DNA from: FEN-1297 sp046704255 | Lineage (GTDB): Bacteria; Bacteroidota; Ignavibacteria; Ignavibacteriales; Ignavibacteriaceae | Length of the DNA: 37,842 bases | NCBI GenBank assembly: GCA_046704255.1 | Contig: JBJKSH010000202.1 | Location: 1-37,842, forward strand | Direction: 5' to 3' | Shown: one piece after another, positions 34,375 to 37,842 of the stretch | How the letters are laid out: the number at the start of each line of letters is the position of its first letter | Position numbering within the stretch: the stretch's first letter is position 1 | The notes under the pieces: generated by a model | Told to the model about the DNA's origin: nothing | The model's input: only the letters and a program-made list of their open reading frames with translations | Database searches by the model: none | Program-made: the position numbers and the translations under genes

Positions 34375-34691
34375 TTAAAGTTAATGAAAATAATTTTGTC
34401 TTTTTCCGTAAAAATAATCAAATGTTAAAGAAAAATCTCTTACTCCCGGTTGTAAATATTATGTTTGTAAACATTTGTTATAAACAACAACAAATATAGG
34501 AAATTGTAAATGCTTATATTTTTTTTGAAGAATAGAACTTAAATTATACAGATTGAACTGATTTTTAAAAGCTTTTGCTTAATGCCCCTGTTGCATGAGT
34601 ATTACAATTTATTCGGATGGTAGGAATACCACCCTCCCGGTCAATTTTGATAGTTTCCCATTTTAATTACTTTTTTTGAATACTATTTTTA
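34375..34691. other. Long AT-rich spacer upstream of the CBS membrane protein
   Basis: No supported gene lies in these 317 bases. It holds a 14-base palindrome at 34461-34474 (listed separately), several A/T runs, a small GGTA-GGAA-TACC hairpin at about 34619-34630, and the probable promoter of the minus-strand gene that starts at 34374. Nothing resembles a structured RNA that I can name. Confidence 0.5.
34461..34474. promoter_or_regulatory. ATGTTT-GT-AAACAT palindrome, operator-like
   Basis: A perfect 6-bp inverted repeat with a 2-base centre, 87 bases upstream of the CBS protein start. It shares the half-site word ATGTT / AACAT with the candidate GntR operator at 27173-27186, but the spacing differs (four versus two central bases), so it need not bind the same protein. 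Confidence 0.4.
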
Positions 34692-34802
34692 TTATCTCTT
34701 TGACTTTTTCATAACATAAGCAATGTAAGAGCCTATTACGGTTACACCAGTAAAAGCTCCAAACATTGCCAATGATGCAAATATAACTGAATCTAAACTC
34801 AT
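34692..34802 (-). CDS. 36-residue single-span membrane micro-protein
   Basis: A short frame that starts MSLDSVIFASLAMFG and ends SYIAYVMKKSKR, followed by TAA. It has a hydrophobic, glycine-containing helix of about 24 residues between a short N-terminus with one acidic residue and a strongly basic C-terminus, the profile of an N-out/C-in single-span protein. AGGAG lies eight bases before the ATG, a much better ribosome site than those of many neighbours. It resembles in size and shape the small accessory subunits encoded beside symporters, but I find no clear family match and no transporter partner in the window. An overlapping 67-codon frame on the same strand lacks these features and is rejected. 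Confidence 0.6.
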   Translation of the reverse strand: MSLDSVIFASLAMFGAFTGVTVIGSYIAYVMKKSKR

Positions 34803-34833
34803 AATAACTACTCCTAAAAATATTATTTAAGTC

Positions 34834-34861
34834 TGCACGCAGATAAAAGTATCTGCGTGCA
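34834..34861. repeat. Perfect 12-bp hairpin upstream of the micro-protein
   Basis: TGCACGCAGATA (34834-34845) and its complement (34850-34861) enclose the loop AAAG. It lies between the end of the Fn3-repeat gene and the micro-protein start, about 32 bases before the latter. On the minus strand it is followed by GACTTAAAT and only later by a T-run, so it is a weak terminator at best. It may protect the 3' end of the Fn3 transcript or act on the micro-protein leader. Confidence 0.7.
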
Positions 34862-34980
34862 AACAATTTTAGATCTTATTTACCTTAAAATTATTAGATA
34901 CTAACCGTTTTTCTTCACTTGTATATATTCACTCCTTCTCACTCTTCCCATAAAGAAGGCAGACGGAGGATGTGCCAAGT

Positions 34981-37842
34981 TTATTTCAGTAAGATCATTT
35001 TCATAGTAACGGAATATTCACCTGCTATAACTCTATAAATGTAAGCACCGCTGGAAACCTGCTGACCGAAATTATTATCTCCATTCCACTGAACCGAATA
35101 TGTTCCTGCAGCTTTTTCCGAGCTGACCAAAGTCTTAACTTCCTGGCCAAGCATATTATATATTTTTATTGTAACAAAAGATGATTTAGGTAACGCATAA
35201 TTTATTTCCGTACTCGGATTAAAAGGATTAGGATAATTCTGGCTTACTTTAAATGTCTTAGGAATTACATCAGATTTTTGATTAACCGCAGTAACGCCTG
35301 AAATTTCGAATTTACCAATTTTTGAAAAATCAGAATATTTTCCTTTGCCAGTAACTGCCTGAACTCTCCAATAATAAGTACCTGCATTTAGCGAGCTTAC
35401 AACTTTCTTAAATGAGCTAACATTATTGAACTGCATAAACGGGCTGCTCATATCCTTATTCCTTGATAGCTCAACAAAATAAGTTTGATCTGCGGTTGGT
35501 GCGGTTGTTAAATACCAGCTAAGCGATGCGGAACCGGATGATAATGTTATACCGTTTGGTTCTGCAAGTGTTGGAGCTGTAACCGATGAGCTGATAGAAT
35601 ATGTAGTAAAAGTTGCTTCGCTTGACCAGCTTGAATAACCTGAAGTACTGCTATGCAGTCTAACCTGCCAGTGATAACTCGTTCCGGGTAATAAATCGGA
35701 AGTTAAAGTATATGTACTTCCGGATAAGCCGGAATATGTTGGTGTATTTGTAAAGCTTTGCGATGATGGCCGTAATTCAACATCATAAGTTACCGTACCG
35801 GATGCAGCACTGTTTAAATACCAGCTTAAAGCGGGAGTTAATGTATAAACCGTAGCACCGCCAATAGGCCAGCCCGGAATAGGTGTGGGGTTACCGGCAG
35901 CTCCGGAATTTACAACAAAGGATGCAGTATCCGACCATGCTGAGGTATTAGCACCGTTATGCGATTCTACCCTCCAGAAATATTTAGTGCCGGGCTGTAA
36001 CCTTCCTGACGGAACCGTAATATTTGTACCTGAATAATTAGTATTGTACAATTGCTGCTGCGAGCCATCGGTAAATGTACTATCGGAAGAAAGTTGAACA
36101 TCGTAAGTAACCGTCCCAGAAACTCCCGTGCTTAAGTACCAATATAAAGTAGGAGTTGTAGAGTAAACAACAGCGCTGCCAACAGGCCAGCTAGGTACAG
36201 GAACAGGAGCTTCCGTAGATCCTGCATTCATTACAAAGGAAGCAGTATCCGACCAGGCCGATGTATGTGTTCCGTTATGGCTGCGAACTCTCCAGTAATA
36301 AGTTGAATCCCCGGTTAGATTGCTGCCGATAGTATAACTTGTAGAATCAATACCATCCTGCTCTACCGGCGATGAAAAGCTTATGCTTGTACTATACTGA
36401 ACGTCATAGCTTAATGCCCCTGTTGCTGCAGAACTTAAATACCAATAGAGTGTAGGAGGATTTGTATAAACCACAGCGCTGTCTACCGGCCAGCTTGGAA
36501 CAGGAACAGGAGCTCCGCCCTGGCTGTAATCTACTACAAAAGATACCGTATCCGACCATGTAGACGTATTTGATCCGTTATGGCTCTTTACTCTCCAATA
36601 ATATGTAGTACCGGGCTGTAATCTTTCAGCAGGAACGGTAATATTTGTACCTGAGTAATCTGTATTGTACAACTGCTGCTGGGAACCGTCATTAAAGGTT
36701 TTATCCGAAGATAGTTGAACATCGTAAGTAATTGTACCGGTAGCCCAACTGCTTAAGTACCAGTACAATGTTGGGGTTGAAGTATAAACAGTAGCGCCGC
36801 CAATAGGCCATGTAGGTATTGGAACAGGTGCACCGTTTAATGAACTGCTGGTTACAAAATCCGCTCTTGCCCAGGCTGAATAAAAACCTGCCGCATTCTT
36901 GGCTCTTACATGCCAGTAATAATGCAGCCCGCCGTTTGATAAAGCGGCAGTTGTAAATGTAGAGGATAATCCGTAAGCACTTGTTACTCCCGATGCAAAA
37001 GAACTGTCGGTAGCGTATTGGACATCATAGGTAAAAGGCCCGCCTGTCGGATCGTTCATATACCAGGATAATTGCTGGCTGAGAGTATATACGGTTGCAC
37101 CGCCAATAGGCCAACCTGGTGTGGGAGTTTGCGGAATCAAAGTACTGAATTTAAAAGTATTAGAATAATCGCTGCTGTCTGCCGGAGATGACTCTCTTGC
37201 TCTAACTCTCCAGTAATAATTAGTACCGTAACTTAAACCGGTTAGTAATTGAGAATTTGTTGAAACCGAATAACTATTAAAGATCATATCACCGGTAAAA
37301 TCACTTTTAGTATTAACTTCAAGATGATAACTGTCCGCACCGCTAATTGCTGACCAGCTTAAAGTAAGAGTCAGCGGTTGTCCAACGGTGTCGTTAGGAG
37401 GAAATTGAAGAGTAGGCGTTTCTAGTTTTGTAAGAAAACTGCCGTATGCATAGGCACTATTCCGAAGCGTAGTTTCTGTTTCTGCCTTTGTTCGCCAATA
37501 ATAAGTAGTATTATAAGTTAACCTGCCCGGCACAACAGTTTGGGAAGTATGAGTATTAATATTGTACAATTTGAGTACTGAAAAATCCGATTGAGGTGAT
37601 AATTGAACGGTGTATTTTATAGTTTCTCCGTTAATATCATTTGTAACCGGGTCGTACGTTAAGGTTGGAGTTAATGATATTGCTGTTACACCGTTTGGTG
37701 AAAGATTGGCAGGAGAAACCAAAGCATAAACCGGGCCTCTTACGCTAACAGCCGGGCCGTAATTATTATCTGCAGCAAAAGCAGTATCGGTTGTATTGTT
37801 TTCTACTCCCAAATTCAAGCTGCTAAAAGAATTTGTTTTAAT
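34981..37842 (-). CDS. Large Fn3-repeat secreted protein with T9SS sorting domain (5' end outside window)
   Basis: At least 953 residues are visible. The frame has no stop up to the right edge: eight further codons (IKTNSFSS) precede the first possible TTG start at 37818, so the true start and any signal peptide probably lie outside. About eight Fn3-like beta domains follow, most with the end motif YYWRVxSHNGxxTSxWSD and, in five of them, the opening PxPxWPxGxAxVYT plus LYWYLSS. The C-terminus is a T9SS type A sorting domain (VSQNYPNPFNPSTEINYAL to MKMILLK). Such proteins are surface adhesins or glycan-binding scaffolds. It is not obviously part of the glycan cluster, being separated by the plus-strand operon. 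Confidence 0.85.
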   Translation of the reverse strand: MKTNSFSSLNLGVENNTTDTAFAADNNYGPAVSVRGPVYALVSPANLSPNGVTAISLTPTLTYDPVTNDINGETIKYTVQLSPQSDFSVLKLYNINTHTSQTVVPGRLTYNTTYYWRTKAETETTLRNSAYAYGSFLTKLETPTLQFPPNDTVGQPLTLTLSWSAISGADSYHLEVNTKSDFTGDMIFNSYSVSTNSQLLTGLSYGTNYYWRVRARESSPADSSDYSNTFKFSTLIPQTPTPGWPIGGATVYTLSQQLSWYMNDPTGGPFTYDVQYATDSSFASGVTSAYGLSSTFTTAALSNGGLHYYWHVRAKNAAGFYSAWARADFVTSSSLNGAPVPIPTWPIGGATVYTSTPTLYWYLSSWATGTITYDVQLSSDKTFNDGSQQQLYNTDYSGTNITVPAERLQPGTTYYWRVKSHNGSNTSTWSDTVSFVVDYSQGGAPVPVPSWPVDSAVVYTNPPTLYWYLSSAATGALSYDVQYSTSISFSSPVEQDGIDSTSYTIGSNLTGDSTYYWRVRSHNGTHTSAWSDTASFVMNAGSTEAPVPVPSWPVGSAVVYSTTPTLYWYLSTGVSGTVTYDVQLSSDSTFTDGSQQQLYNTNYSGTNITVPSGRLQPGTKYFWRVESHNGANTSAWSDTASFVVNSGAAGNPTPIPGWPIGGATVYTLTPALSWYLNSAASGTVTYDVELRPSSQSFTNTPTYSGLSGSTYTLTSDLLPGTSYHWQVRLHSSTSGYSSWSSEATFTTYSISSSVTAPTLAEPNGITLSSGSASLSWYLTTAPTADQTYFVELSRNKDMSSPFMQFNNVSSFKKVVSSLNAGTYYWRVQAVTGKGKYSDFSKIGKFEISGVTAVNQKSDVIPKTFKVSQNYPNPFNPSTEINYALPKSSFVTIKIYNMLGQEVKTLVSSEKAAGTYSVQWNGDNNFGQQVSSGAYIYRVIAGEYSVTMKMILLK
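35860..37125 (-). repeat. Tandem WP-type Fn3 repeats within the T9SS protein
   Basis: Five domains open with a WP(I/V)(G/D) motif at about 37106, 36803, 36487, 36184 and 35864, spaced 303, 316, 303 and 320 bases. The second and fourth are nearly identical, both containing DGSQQQLYNT and YSGTNITVP, while the third, between them, differs at the same place. This alternating pattern suggests duplication of a two-domain unit or recent recombination between copies. Confidence 0.8.

Noticed and set aside
34663..34866. 67-codon minus-strand frame
   Set aside because: The product is rich in Arg, Tyr and Cys with no clear pattern, and another frame at the same place has a strong ribosome site and a clean membrane helix.

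Overview
The window looks like a chromosomal segment of a member of the Ignavibacteria/Chlorobi-Bacteroidota side of the tree. The base composition is moderately AT-rich. At least four large secreted proteins carry a C-terminal type IX secretion (T9SS) sorting domain with the signature QNYPNPFNPST and a terminal KMILxK tail, and a PorV/PorQ-family protein is present. These are family-level inferences; no rRNA or other marker gene is present to name a genus.

Layout. (1) 1-2043: the last 37 codons of an ABC-2 permease, a heptanucleotide minisatellite, a purine permease of the AzgA/NCS2 type, and a convergent intergenic zone with a strong leftward terminator and several small TTCG/CGAA palindromes. 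(2) 2044-22958, all minus strand: a long polysaccharide-utilisation-like cluster. In transcription order it holds a TonB-dependent receptor, a 609-aa secreted protein, a PorV-like protein, a GH38 family glycosidase with a T9SS tail, a second exported GH38 without one, two paralogous lipoprotein-like T9SS cargo proteins, then apparently cytoplasmic proteins: a DUF4185-like protein, a six-hairpin glycosidase, an esterase with an N-terminal E-set-like domain, and a class I mannose-6-phosphate isomerase with a long extra N-terminal region. (3) 23196-27119, minus strand: a CUT1 sugar ABC transporter (binding protein plus two permeases, no ATPase) and a GntR/HutC regulator. (4) 27293-32909, plus strand and divergent from the regulator: six tightly packed genes (SDR, glucarate-dehydratase-like enolase-superfamily enzyme, metallo-beta-lactamase-fold hydrolase, a protein I take as mutarotase-like, FAH-family hydrolase, second SDR). 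They resemble a non-phosphorylative sugar oxidation route of the L-fucose/L-rhamnose diketo-hydrolase kind. (5) 33055-37842, minus strand: a CNNM/CorC-type CBS membrane protein, a 36-codon membrane micro-gene, and a large Fn3-repeat T9SS protein that runs off the right edge.

How it may work together (inference): a mannose- or deoxyhexose-containing glycan is bound and trimmed at the cell surface by T9SS cargo delivered with the help of the local PorV-like protein, imported through the TonB receptor, trimmed further in the periplasm by the second GH38, carried across the inner membrane by the ABC permeases, and finished in the cytoplasm by the glycosidase, esterase and isomerase and by the six-gene oxidative operon. 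The GntR regulator sits between the import and oxidation halves beside an obvious multi-half-site operator. No SusD-like gene is seen beside the receptor. I see no tRNA, rRNA, CRISPR array or intact transposase; a REPIN-like paired hairpin element lies between the receptor and the ABC genes.
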